A DNA stretch of 64,000 nucleotides from Coprinellus micaceus (lineage: Eukaryota; Basidiomycota; Agaricomycetes; Agaricales; Psathyrellaceae). The stretch spans positions 3,286,001-3,350,000 of the forward strand of contig OX596336.1 in the NCBI GenBank assembly GCA_951394405.1, given 5' to 3'. Below are positions 21,797 to 32,600 of the stretch, piece by piece. A model generated the notes under the pieces. That model made no database searches. It worked only from the letters and a program-made list of their open reading frames with translations, and had not been told where the DNA came from. Both the position numbers and the translations under genes were made by a program. How positions within the stretch are numbered: the first letter of the stretch is position 1; the number at the start of each line of letters is the position of its first letter.

Positions 21797-24700
21797 CTAC
21801 TGCTTTTTACGCGGCCCGCCCTCCTCCTCGTCATCATCTCTAACCACCCGCTTCTTGACGGTCCGCTACGGGAGAAAAAGAAGTCAAATTTAGGCAGTGG
21901 AATTTGCGGAGAGCCGTGAAACCCAAATATAAAAACATACCTTCTTCGCCGGCTTCGCCTCCTCTTCCTCATCGCTGAAAATAGGTGCCTCCTCCTCACC
22001 GTGGTCACTCGACACCTTCCTCAACTTTCCGCGTCGCTTTTTCTTCGGTTCGCGCTCTGCTGCTGGAGCCTGTGAAAGCTCGCCCTCGTCTCCACTCTGA
22101 AGCTCGACCTTGGGTCGCTTGGCTTTCTTCGGACGCTTTTCTTTCTCTTCGTCGCTGTCGTTCATCTTGACCTCCCTCGTCCACTCCATAGCCTGCTCAC
22201 GAGCAACACGTCGCTCCTGGGCGAGCGTCTCGGCCTCTACCTGCAATTCCTCCAGGCGAATGCGCTACAGGAATGCATGTTAGATAGAATGGAGTGCCGT
22301 CATGCTTTGGGGACGAACCTCGGCCTCCTCTTGGCGCTTTCGCTCGTCCTCACGCTTCCGCCGGCCGGCCTCGATACGCGCCTGCTGCTCCGCCTCATAC
22401 CCTCGCTGCGCATCCAAGTGGTCATCCGCCTTTCGCAGTAGACTATCTCCATACCTCCTTCTCTGGTCCGCAATATTCCGGTCGTAAGGCAGGTTGGGAG
22501 ATTTATCGCTTGCGAGGGACGCAAAGAGTCTTTTTTTTGGAGAGGGGTATTGAGCGACTAGTTAGAGCAGAGGTAAGGAGGGAAGACCTACTTTTGAGCA
22601 TGGGCAGCTTGGTCGACGACGCGTTGGAGGTCTTTTAGAGTGCGTTTGGGGGGTGGGACGGAGAAGAGCATCTCGGCGGACTTTTGTTGGATCATGGCGA
22701 TGTTGTATAGAGCGACTTTGTCGCTTGGTAGGACGTGATATGCCTGGGATTCTCGTCAGTACGAACGTCACGAGAGGGGTGCGTTGACTGTACCTGCTCA
22801 GCATATCGGAGCGCCGAAGTCATAGCGGTTAGTGATTGGTCTTTAATCGCCTTGGAGTACCACGATCGGCACAGGCACATGAGCACAGAGACGTTCTTCC
22901 CCTCGTAAAACTTCGTCGACGCGGTTTCATACTATTCAGGTGTCAGTCCATCGAACCGAACTGAACAACAAAAACTCACGCTCTCAATCGCCCTATCAAA
23001 CTCATCCCTCGCATAATAACAATGCCCCATATTCTGGTACACACTCCCATCATCGATCGACTCGCGGACTTTCGCAAACGTATCCAGGGCCTCCCGCAGG
23101 TTCCTATACCGCTTCGCCCCCTCATCCGGCGCCACCCCACCCAACGCGCCATACAACGTCCCCAACGCATCCTCCGCGGCCATAATCGCGAGCCCCTGCG
23201 CCGCATACGCGCACAGCGGGTCCACCGACAACGCCTTCTCATAAAACTCCGCCGCGCGCCCAAAATTCCGCCTCCGCTCCTCGACGCCCTTCGCCGTGGC
23301 GTCGCGGCTCTCGCGCGCCTGCAGGTAGTGCAGCCACGCGGTGGCGCAGAGGTTGTAGACGTCGTGGCTGTCGTGCTTGAAGGTGTTGAAGATGAAGTCG
23401 CGGAAGGTTTTGTAGTCGTTGGTGCGCACGTTTTGCATGAGGAAGTGGGCGTAGAGGGCGCGGAGGTTGAGGTTGTTCGGGTGGGACATGAGGCATTGTT
23501 TGAGGAGTTCGTGCGCATCGTTGACTTTGTTGATGTCGATGAACATTTGGGCTTGCCGGACTTTGGCTGTGTAACCGTGAGCTATGAGCTGAGAAGCGGA
23601 GGGGTGGGCACGACGCACCGTCAACATATTCCGGATGTCTCGACAAAAGCTTCTCATAAGCCTCCTTCGCTCGGTCCACATCGCCCTGGTCTTCGTACAC
23701 ACGCGCCAGGTTGTAAAGAATCGAGGTGGACATGGCTTCCGCCGACCCAGACGTCAGCGTCGCTGCCTTCGTCAACGCACTTTCGTAGAGTGCCCTCGCC
23801 TCCGGGAGACGACCCTCCAAATGCTCCAACCCCCCAACATTATTAACCAACCTCGGGTCCGAATCCCCCGCCGCCTCACTAATCTGAAGCGCCTCCCTAT
23901 ACGCCTTCCCCACACGGTCGATATTCTCCCCCTGCCACAACCGTGCGATCTCAATATGCATCTCGATATCGTCGGTGATGTTTCTCGAGGCTTTGGACGG
24001 CCCGTGCCGCGCGTCGTCGATCTCCAGACCTTTGAGTGCCCTGTCGTACAGTTCCCGTGCGCGTTTCTTCTCCTGGCTTGCTTCGGTGGGGGAGACGCCG
24101 GCTCGGGGGTGTGAGCGGAGTGAAGCGAGCATGACTGAGGCTTCTGTGGATCTTTGGTTGGGAGTCTGGAGCAGGGTATCGAGGGTATGTATCGCAGCGG
24201 GCATTTCCTCTGTTAAGCATCGTTCAGCACAGAAAACGCTGTCCTAGTGTGAAGACACGCACCATTTTGCATCTGCATCTGAGCCATCCCAATCGCAGCA
24301 ATAACGTTCTTCGGCTGCCCCTTCAACGCAGTCGAATAACACCGCTCCGCCTGCGCACTCGCACCCTCCGAATGCGACACCCTCCCCGCTCTTAAATACC
24401 CCTCCGTCAACATCGTCAACGTATCCGCAAACTGGATCGTGCGTTCCGCGAGCTTCAGCGCCCGCTTATGCTGCCCCTTGCGTATGAACAGCTCGCACAA
24501 CGCGTTCGCGGCGGACGCGTTCTGGTTGTTCGCTTGGAAGGCGGATTGGATCATGTTGGCGCCGGCGACGAAGGCTTGTTTCTTGGCTTCTTCGGAGATG
24601 CCTTCGGCTTTGCTGGCGTTGATGGACTCGAGGCCTAGGAGGAGGAGGGCGGCCCATTCGCCGGGGTTCTGGGGGGTGTGAGGACACGCGGGAGACGCGA

Positions 24701-25653
24701 GTGTGGGGGTGAGGGGGACGTACGACTTCTAAGCTGCGCTGCCATGCTGCTTTTGCCTTGCCCTTGTGGTCCATCGCCCACAGGCACAACCCAATACCGA
24801 TCCGGGGGTCTGGCTTGCAGTCGGGACTGTAGCGCAGGACGTCTTGGAAGACGCGGAGAGCTTCTTTGTATTGGCGTTTGGCGTAGAGTACTCTTCCCTG
24901 GGACTTGTGAGTGCAAGGATGGGGTGAGGGTTGGGAGACGTACCTTTCCGAGTAGGGCGACGAGGTTTGTGGGTTTCTCGTTGAGAACGAGGTCGAAGGA
25001 CTTGAGGGCGTCGTCTAATGAGCGGCTGGCGAGTTGTTGGATGCCTAAGGTATATGAGTGCGGTCCTATGCTCGTAGACGATCAACGCACCGCGAGTAAG
25101 GAAGGATAGCGCTAATAGTCCTTGCGAGTCGCCGGACGACGGTGTGCTCCTGTTGATAAACTGAACAGCTTCCTGCTGATACTCCTCCTTGGTCTTTTCG
25201 CCAGCCAGTACGTCTTGCTCTGGAGAGAGGTGAGTACCTGGTGATGCGAACGGCGGTTGAACGTACGTGCGTCGGGAAGGACCATCTTTGGGGCCTTCCT
25301 TGCTCGCGCCATCCTTATGTTCGCGAGCAGGGCATACACCGGAGGAAGCGCCGTCGACGTCCCAGCATACTGGAAAGCTATTCTCAATTATAAGTACCCG
25401 ACGCGTCGTACATTCACCTAGGATTGAACGCACATTCAATAGCGGCCTGAGCTATCCTCTCCGCGGCGTCCAAGTGCCCGCGTCTCCAGTACTCTCCTGC
25501 GAGCTTTGTCCAGACCCAGATCTTGCATTGGCCCTCCTTGAGGAGGTCGAGGACGTCGTCGGGGTTGGGGTCGAGGTTGTCGAGGTCGATGCTGATGACT
25601 TCTTGGCCGCCGAGTTCGATGTCGACGGTGCGGTTTGGGGCTACGTCGTCCAT
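21797..25653 (-). CDS. CTR9: PAF1-complex subunit CTR9 (TPR protein)
   Basis: Nuclear TPR scaffold of the PAF1 complex, which travels with RNA polymerase II and supports H2B ubiquitination and H3K4/K36 methylation. The start at 25653 gives VDIELGGQEVISIDLDNLDP, then KIWVWTKLAGEYWRRGHLDAAERIAQAAIE, the conserved CTR9 beginning. Many TPR pairs follow over about 3 kb, for example AHELLKQCLMSHPNNLNLRA, FYEKALSVDPLCAYAAQGLA and VYQNMGHCYYARDEFDRAIE. The C-terminal tail is typical: a coiled-coil, charged stretch (QVEAETLAQERRVAREQAME), then Lys/Glu/Asp/Ser-rich blocks (KRPKKAKRPKVELQ, FSDEEEEAKPAKK). The last exon is RTVKKRVVRDDDEEEGG with stop at 21797. About ten exons and roughly 1050 residues, the family's usual length. 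The high-GC central part has long antisense frames that are not genes. Confidence 0.9.
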
Positions 25654-26119
25654 GTTGGTGGGTGGACGTCAGAGTCAACACGGGCCATGTGGTTGCTGTT
25701 CATGAAGAGTAGCACCGCCACCGACTATGGGTGCTTTGACTCTAGCTCAAGTGCGTCTCTGCCAAGAATGAATGAAAGTGTATATTGAAGGAGTATATAA
25801 CAGAGTGCTGAACGATCTTCACTGTAGTTTGAAGACGACCAATGTTAAGAGAAACAAAGACAGGGGCAAATGTGTTTGGACGTGTTTAGACCGCGTGTTT
25901 TGGCGTGTTTTGACCAAGCGCGATCTGCGCCATTTTGCACGATTAGAGAGTCGTCGTGCACGTCGAGCTCAACGCCGCCAAAGAGTCTTTCGGTACGTCC
26001 CAGGGCTGTCCCTCTGCTGTCCTGACGCAAAGAACGAGCCCAAACGGCGAAATCCTGCGGTGGATGGTGGTGACTGGGCCTGGATGTCGTGTTGATCGTT
26101 GTCCTCCTCGCAGCCCAGC
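25654..26119. promoter_or_regulatory. divergent promoter region, CTR9 / RPS0
   Basis: A 466-bp gap between divergent start codons of two housekeeping genes. A TATATAA string at about 25794 may serve the CTR9 side. A pyrimidine-rich stretch (GTCCTCCTCGCAG) just before the RPS0 ATG looks like the end of a 5'-UTR intron, a common feature of ribosomal-protein genes. No coding feature seen. Confidence 0.4.
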
Positions 26120-27110
26120 ATGTCGTCGAAACTGCCGTCCGTCCTGAGCGCCACCGAGGAGGATATCCAGCTCCTCCTCGCTGCCCAATGCCACATCGGC
26201 ACTAAAAACTGCGATAAGCAGATGGAGCCCTACGTCTGGAAGCGAAGGGCAGATGGTACGCTCCATTCTCTGCTTCTTCGCCCTGAAACCGACCCGTTGC
26301 AGGCATCCACGTCCTCAACATCGGCAAGACCTGGGAAAAGCTCGTCCTCGCCGCCCGCATCATCGCCGCAGTCGAGAACCCCAACGACGTCTGCGTCATC
26401 TCCGCCCGCCCCTACGGCCACCGCGCAGTCCTCAAGTTCGCCGCCAACACCGGTGCCCAGGCCATCGCAGGTCGCTTCACCCCCGGCTCCTTCACAAACT
26501 ACATCACCCGCTCCTTCAAGGAACCCCGCCTCATCATCGTCACCGACCCCCGCGTCGACCACCAGGCCATCCGCGAGGCCTCCTACGTCAACATCCCCGT
26601 CATCGCCCTCTGCGATACAGATGCCCCCATGCAGTTCGTCGACGTCGCCATCCCCACCAACAACAAGACCCGCCACTCCATCGGTCTCATCTGGTGGATG
26701 CTCGCCCGTGAGGTCCTCCGTCTCCGCGGCACCATCCCCCGCACCCCCGATGGCTGGAACGTCATGGTCGACATGTTCTTCTACCGCGACCCCGAGGAGG
26801 TCGAGAAGCAGCAGCAGGAGGAGGCCGCCGCAAAGGCCGCCGCAGCTGGTGTCGAGGAGCCCCCCGCCGAGTGGGACGTCGCATCCGCTCCCCAGGCTGG
26901 TGGTGTCAACCCCGCCCTTGTCACTGAAGGTTCGTTGTTGCAAAAATCCCGCCTTTTGTGTACTAATCGGTTATTGCAGGTGGTGCCCTCGACTGGTCCG
27001 CTGACCCCTCCGCCCCCACCGACTGGTCTGCCGAGCCCGCTGCCCCTGCCCCTGCTGCCGGCAGTGGATGGGCCGCTGACAACGCCACCGGCGCTTCTGG
27101 CTGGGATTAA
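26120..27110 (+). CDS. RPS0: 40S ribosomal protein uS2 (RPS0/RPSA)
   Basis: Small-subunit ribosomal protein needed for 20S pre-rRNA processing and 40S stability. The start [20 protein letters not shown] leads to [20 protein letters not shown]. An intron after RADG is followed by [59 protein letters not shown] and [20 protein letters not shown], all diagnostic. A second intron splits TEG and GALDWSADP. The acidic, Trp-containing tail ([12 protein letters not shown], ending ASGWD) is the usual end of eukaryotic uS2. About 292 residues, three coding exons. C-rich third positions show strong codon bias, as expected for a highly expressed gene. Convergent with the paraoxonase-like gene. Confidence 0.96.
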
Positions 27111-27332
27111 GCGCTGTCTGTATGCTACTCTATGCAACGCCAGACCCCTCGCGTATGATTCATGGGTATCACCGTCTATGTCGCGCTATGATTGCATGAA
27201 AAATGATATTTTCTTACCAACTTGTCCAGGGAGACGTGGATTCCATTCAATTGATATAAGACTATTATCCAAGATGAAGCTGATATTACAACTTGCAGAC
27301 AACGAGGCGCGGCGACGCGAGACCTAACCATA

Positions 27333-28824
27333 TCACTCAGTATGCAATTCTACCATGGGAAAGGAAATAAACTCGCCGTGGAGGAAGAGACGATTGCGTT
27401 CAGCATCGTACGCGGCGGAGGTGACTCCAGAGGCGATCGTTCCGTCGTCTTCGAATACCTGCGTTTATATGAAGGGAAGTAAGCGGATGGGATGGAACAT
27501 GTAATGGCGCTAGGAGGATCTCTGCCACGCACCCGGTCAACTTTGAATTTCTCCCCGTAGAACATCCCGGGGCCGGTGTTTATCGAGATACGAAGTGCGC
27601 TGGAAGGAGAGAGGATGGCGGGGTTCTTGAAGTGTTCTTGGACGAGGACGAGGGCTTTCGGGAAGCCTGGGGAAGGAAGGTACTGTTAAAGATGGGAGGG
27701 ATGCTTCAAGAGTGAGACGTACCGGCTACCCAGACGTGACCTTCCGAGTCTACCATGGCATTATCCATGGACCGGTCTGCAGGAAACTGTAAGCCCTCAC
27801 ATAATCGCAAGTTCATGGCAACGCACCCGTTTCAATGACATCAATGATAACCAAAGTATTATCCGCCTGCTTGTCCAGGACGTAGAGCTGCCCACCAGGC
27901 GAGTTTACGACGTAAAACGTGCCGTTCCCCGCCTGTGTGATCCCATTATTGCCACGCATGTGCTGGATCGCGTATTTGCAGCCCTCTGTCTCGTGGCAGT
28001 AGACTATAGAGGTTACGGCGCGTCCTAGGATCTCGAATTCCCGAGACTTTAAGAGTGGGGAACGTGGTTAGTAAGTAGCCCGCGTGGAGGGCTGGTTGAG
28101 AGACTCACCAAGCCGGTCTTGGAGCCGTGGTCGTTCGTGACCCAGAACTCTTTCCCGTCCGCACTCCCTGTGAGGTCGTTCGGCGTCTCGATGAGAGGGT
28201 GCTCGACGGTCCTGAGGTACTCCATACTCGAGCCCCCAAGCGCCGTCCTAAAAACCTCCACAGCGGAGTCCGCCCCCACTTTATGCGGGTCAGCCCCACC
28301 GAGAGGTGCTCTGTGGTTCACCAAGTACACAAAGAGCTCAGAGGGGTCGGAGGCCGAGGGCACGACGTCCATCCCGTGGGCCGATAACCCACGTTTGCTG
28401 CTGAACCCCGTCATCTTGAGTTTGGTGACTCTGTGCGTTCGGGGGTCGTAGGTGGCGACGTAGTCGTCCCTGCGCGTGCCGGTCTCGTTGAAGGTGAGGC
28501 TGTGAGGGAGCCAGTGCACGCGGGAGGTGGGGGTGGAGCAGGCGAGGTAGAGGATGCCGGAGGGTTGGTGGATGACGATCTCTGTGAGCGTGCACGCGTT
28601 AGCCAGGGCTGGGTGGGGCGTTCCGCTTAGTAGTAGGAGGAATTGAACGCACTCTCGCATGCCTGAAGCTCTGGAATCGTAGCACAGTCCGTATTCCCCA
28701 CAGGGTCGACGACCCGCCCCACACCGAGCTTGGCCAAGATGGGTTTGAGCTTGAGCTGGTAGACCCCGCCAGCTATAGCGGCGAGCACGACGAGGATGTT
28801 GAGGAGGATACGTCCTGCCCCCAT
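27333..28824 (-). CDS. serum paraoxonase/arylesterase-like six-bladed beta-propeller lactonase
   Basis: Calcium-dependent lactonase/arylesterase-like protein of the PON / SMP-30 type. The start at 28824 gives a signal anchor (ILLNILVVLAAIAGGVYQLKLKPILA), as in animal PONs. Motifs in order are IVIHQPSGILYLACSTPTSR, KLKMTGFSSKRGLSAHGMDVV and FVYLVNHRAPLGGADPHKVG. These are followed by LIETPNDLTGSADGKEFWVT with NDHGS, which carry the Ca-binding Asn/Asp set of the family. Later exons give RGNNGITQAGNGTFYVVNSP and DRSMDNAMVDSEGHVWVA. The last blade, LHGEFISFPMVEL, ends at 27333. About eight exons and roughly 400 residues. The physiological substrate in fungi is not established. Membrane retention by the uncleaved anchor is inferred. 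Confidence 0.83.
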
Positions 28825-29696
28825 CTTTGAGTGAGATGTGAGGTGGGAGGGGATGGGGGTGTGGGGTCAAGGAGTGGCACAGAGGAAGCCGCCGGCAATC
28901 AACTTCCCCGGATTTCTTGGTTTGAGGGGCTTCTTGATCACTTGCCATGTCATTCATCGTTGTCGGCCCTCGGGAGGATGAAACGATGCTGGGTCATGGG
29001 GGCAGATGGGGGTCTTATCCATCATCTTGTGACCAGGAATGGATTCGGGTGCTGCGAGCGGCACCCCAAAAGTCTCTAAGATCAGGTTATGCACAAAGAT
29101 GAAAGATCAGGAGGTCCAAGTTCTGGATAGAAGTGTTGATCGTCCCCCTTGATTCTTGAACACTCATGTTCTTGTCATGCCAATGCGTCAGCCTAGCACT
29201 AAGACGCTCGGGCCGTACTAGGCTCGTACGAGCGTTGCCCAACAGCAGGCTCCGGCGAGAGTTTGGGAGAGGTACAAGAAGGAAGTTGGCGCGTCGCCGT
29301 TGAATGGACGAGTCGGTACGCCATCATATGGAAGCACTGTTAAGTCCATCACACATCTCCGAGCGCCAAAATTAGGCGCTCGAATCCTTCTCGGCACCAG
29401 AAAGGTCGGAGACATCATGATTTCATTTAGAGGTCTGCTACTCGGAATCGAGTCGACAGGGATGCATCACGAATATGCCTTTTCTGTTCTCCAGGATATT
29501 TTCAGCTGGAATTTCAGCTGAGAATTGAGTGGGACTACAAGGGCGCATCGACGTTTTGAGGCACATCGACAAGGAAGGCGGTATGTGTCGCATCTTCCGT
29601 GGAACGGGAGGCTACCCCTGCCCGGGATGGCCCAGAAAGCGCGGTGGAAACCGGTAAATCAGTGCATTCCGGTGACTATCTGTTGAGGTGGGCCCG
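28825..29696. other. intergenic with a perfect inverted repeat
   Basis: About 870 bp between the paraoxonase start and the stop of the BTB gene. I see no supportable gene; a 73-residue frame at 29300-29521 has no recognisable feature. It includes the 8-bp inverted repeat at 29360-29382. Confidence 0.5.
29360..29382. repeat. 8-bp perfect inverted repeat, 7-nt AT-rich loop
   Basis: CGAGCGCC and GGCGCTCG flank AAAATTA. The arms pair perfectly over 8 bases and could form a hairpin or a palindromic protein-binding site. Confidence 0.7.
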
Positions 29697-30674
29697 CTAC
29701 TTTCGAATCCCCTGCTCCTCCAAGAGGCTCCATATATACGCGTCCATCTGTTCTCCCTCGACCAGCGAGCATTTGATATCCTCCGTATTGGCCGCGAAAT
29801 ACCCAATCGATCTTCGACTTGTGGAGGGCCAAGAGCAACCCCCGTAGGCGTGCGAGGTGCTACGAGATACGGGAGTCAGAGCCTGGTTCGTCTTCTGCCT
29901 GACGAAGGATATGAGCCCGTATGTGTCCCAGCCTATGCGCTTGATCTCATCCGGGGAAATGACGGAGCTGTTTCTGACGAGTTCGATGCAGCCTTGCTCT
30001 AGGAACGCCTGGACTTTGAAACGCCGTCCGAGGTCGATCTTTTCGATAGAGGGAAGGCCGTGTTTGAGGAGTCGTCCGATCACGAATTCCTTGACCTAGA
30101 TGTGCGGGTTAAGTCAAATGAGTGGTAGATATCATAGCTCGACCACGTACTCCATTCATCTCCCACTGTACGGACAAAGACAACGCCGCCACCAGCTGTC
30201 TCTTGTCTAGCTCTGGATAGGGAATACGCCTACGTTCCTGGCTGTTAAGACGTGGGGAAATACGAAGCGAATTAGGCTTACAATGGATAGATAATCTCCA
30301 ATACGCTCTCAAATTCGTGGTTGGTACATTCGTCGATGGCAATGCGAGGCTCCGCGTCTGGGTCTCTTTGACGAGCCTCGTAGATGATTCGTGTGAAGGC
30401 ATCAGAAAAGTCTGCCAGTCTATGCCCTGGTAGTCTGTGGGCTACCGATTCAACCTGCGACCACTCAGCGCGTGTTCTGGAGTCTTCAAAGGGGATCCAT
30501 TCGTACCTCAATGACCACATATCCCAAGTCGTCGATCCGGCCCCTCCTCTTGCAGGTGCTGAAGGCCGGAACTGATGGCGCTTTTGTGGAAGAAAATGTC
30601 CATAGGCTCGACAGGGCTCTCCAGAAGAGAGTCTGCTCAGATGTAGATACCGAGAGGGAAGGTAAAAGACGCAT
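29697..30674 (-). CDS. BTB/POZ-domain protein
   Basis: Likely adaptor of a Cullin-3 type ubiquitin ligase or a transcription co-regulator, as proposed for the expanded BTB families of Agaricomycetes. From the ATG at 30674, four junctions in phase give: IDDLGYVVIE to VESVAHRLPGHRLADFSDAF, the BTB core in which H and F sit as in VHR...F..MF; then TNHEFESVLEIIYPF; QLVAALSLSVQWEMNG; and VKEFVIGRLLKHGLP. The last exon, KIDLGRRFKVQAFLEQGCIE to SPDEIKRIGWDTYGLISFV, matches the conserved C-terminal part of these basidiomycete proteins. About 280 residues. The N-terminal 55 residues are less typical, so the start is tentative. Only 187 bp separate it from the stop of the upstream PC-esterase gene. Confidence 0.65.
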
Positions 30675-30861
30675 CTAGATCTGTCTTTGTTCAAAGGAGC
30701 GCGTCCTTGTGTTCTGTCCTTTGTCTCTATTTAAGCTCCGGAGTCGAGCGGGCCGGTTATAAAATAGGTTCCGCTTTAGCGCCCATGCCCGAAGGGTTCA
30801 AGGTCGCAGCCCGAGTCACGGTGCGCGCTGGGTCACGCTTATGATACACACAGCCGGCTCG

Positions 30862-32600
30862 TTATAGTTCCCGTGTAAGATAATGCCAGATATAGTGGGT
30901 CCAGCCCTCGAGTACTCCTGCGCCAGACAGAACGTGGAGGCAATCATGGTTTGAGTGCTGTCGGGATGAAGTCGTGTGAGTACGTATCCGACCAAGAATA
31001 CAATGGTCGAACACCCACAGCATCAGGGCGCAGCCTTGCAGGTCGATTAATGTTCAAATAGTGCAGGTCGTCATATGAAGACAAGATTCGCTACGAACAG
31101 CCGTCAGTTTTGGGCACAACAAAGGGTGGAGACCCTCGATGTACACACCTGGAACAATCGATTGTACTTCCAGATAGCTCCCCAGTTCCAATACTGATTC
31201 TCCGGCAACGGTTGTATCTCCGTGAAGGGTTCCAACTGCTCGTGGCATTCGATATGGCCGGGTAGATATGGACGCAGAATCACTTGACGTCTGCTTTGAT
31301 TTGGCATCGCCGTAGCTTGAACTTCTGCCAGCTTTGTATGAACTTTATCCGCCCATCGCTCCATGATCTCTCCAAAGAACGCAAGTAACCCGTCATATCC
31401 CAGTATCACCTCCCCGTCCGGCATCGCCACGGGCTCAGCCGAATCAGCCATGAGCTCTGTCTGGTTCCCAAACAACAACTTGCTCTGTACGCCTCCTGTG
31501 CCCGGCTTCACCTTTTGATACCCCCGAAATAAGCCCACAGTCCAATGCCCCGCCGTACTAACCACCATTGTTGCATAATTTCCTTCGGGCGTGGATTTCG
31601 TGAAGGTGTCGAGATAAGTATCTGGTGACATGGTGTAGGTCACTTCATCTCCGAACAACTCGAACCCGGGGTTGTCCTGGTATATCTCTGGGTGTAGTTC
31701 CTTGTGCACGTTCGAGAGTTCGTCCTTCGACCACAATAGGTCGGCGCGGTTGAAGGTGATCAAGGGTGTTGTCGTGATGTTGAACCCCGGAGGGAACCGA
31801 AGGGGGTTGGTTGGTATAGAGTCGTCGCTGTGAAATAGGGGAGATGCCGGATTGAGGTAAAGGTTCTGAGGGAAATGGCGTTCGTAACGGATATATGAAT
31901 AATCAGGAACGGCGATGACGTGCGGGTAGAGGAGGCAAGATAGCGAGAAGAAGTGGTTCTCTGTCACTGAGTCTATGATACGGCGCGTTAGGGGCTTGCA
32001 AATGGGAGACCCGGATAACACACCTCCAACAAGCAACCACCCACCACGTTCAACCAGGTCCCTGACCATTTGCTCCGGATCCCAGTCCCTTAGACCATCC
32101 TCCACACTCCCCGACGCTCTGCATTGACCACCAGGGACCCATTCCCAGTTATGCGCTTGCGGGAACCGATCCCATTTCCCCTTGATATCCGACCCCAACT
32201 GCAACCAACGATCCCTTCCGGAGGCACACCCTTGGAATCTCGAGAACATCAATGCGTCTTCCTTCCTTGCCATGTCGTCTATATGGGTGAGGTTGGCGAT
32301 GCCGTCTGGGCTCGCCTTGCTGAGGGGGCCTGGTCTCGACCAATATGGACTCCGCGTCCATTCTCCACTATTATATCCCTCTGGAGAACATCTGGTTCTT
32401 GCCTTCTCTATAGGGCTTGACCTAAATATACCAGACGGTAGCTTGGTGGCGAGCTTCCAGTCCCAAGAGGTCGAGATGAAGAGTAGTAGGAAGACACAAC
32501 ACATTATGAATGCAAGGGAGAGGTTCCTCTGGCTCTTGGAGCGGGGCGCAAACGCTCGGAGATGGCTTGGGAACGACGACAGAATTTGGGTGAAAGGCAT
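30862..32600 (-). CDS. PC-esterase/SGNH-like type II membrane protein
   Basis: Related to the PC-Esterase domain shared by plant trichome-birefringence-like proteins and fungal Cas1-like polysaccharide O-acetylation proteins. The start at 32600 gives a cytosolic tail and a single anchor (LAFIMCCVFLLLFISTSW), so a Golgi luminal enzyme is likely. Splicing the intron near 31980-32030 yields VGDSVTENHFFSLSCLLYPH, restoring the GDS nucleophile motif. The C-terminal part has LPGHIECHEQLEPF and YWNWGAIWKYNRLF. Two further introns add ILSSYDDLHYLNINRPARLR and PDAHSNHDCLH, the DxxH-type catalytic pair, with stop at 30862. About 540 residues. Substrate and reaction (O-acetyl transfer or hydrolysis on a glycan) are inferred from the family. 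Confidence 0.78.

Noticed and set aside
22940..24114. several long plus-strand frames inside the CTR9 region
   Set aside because: They mirror TPR exons with strong third-position GC bias and have Arg/Pro/His-rich nonsense composition.
26230..26943. 237-residue minus-strand frame
   Set aside because: Antisense shadow of RPS0; Gly/Asp/Val-rich composition is what C-rich third positions produce.
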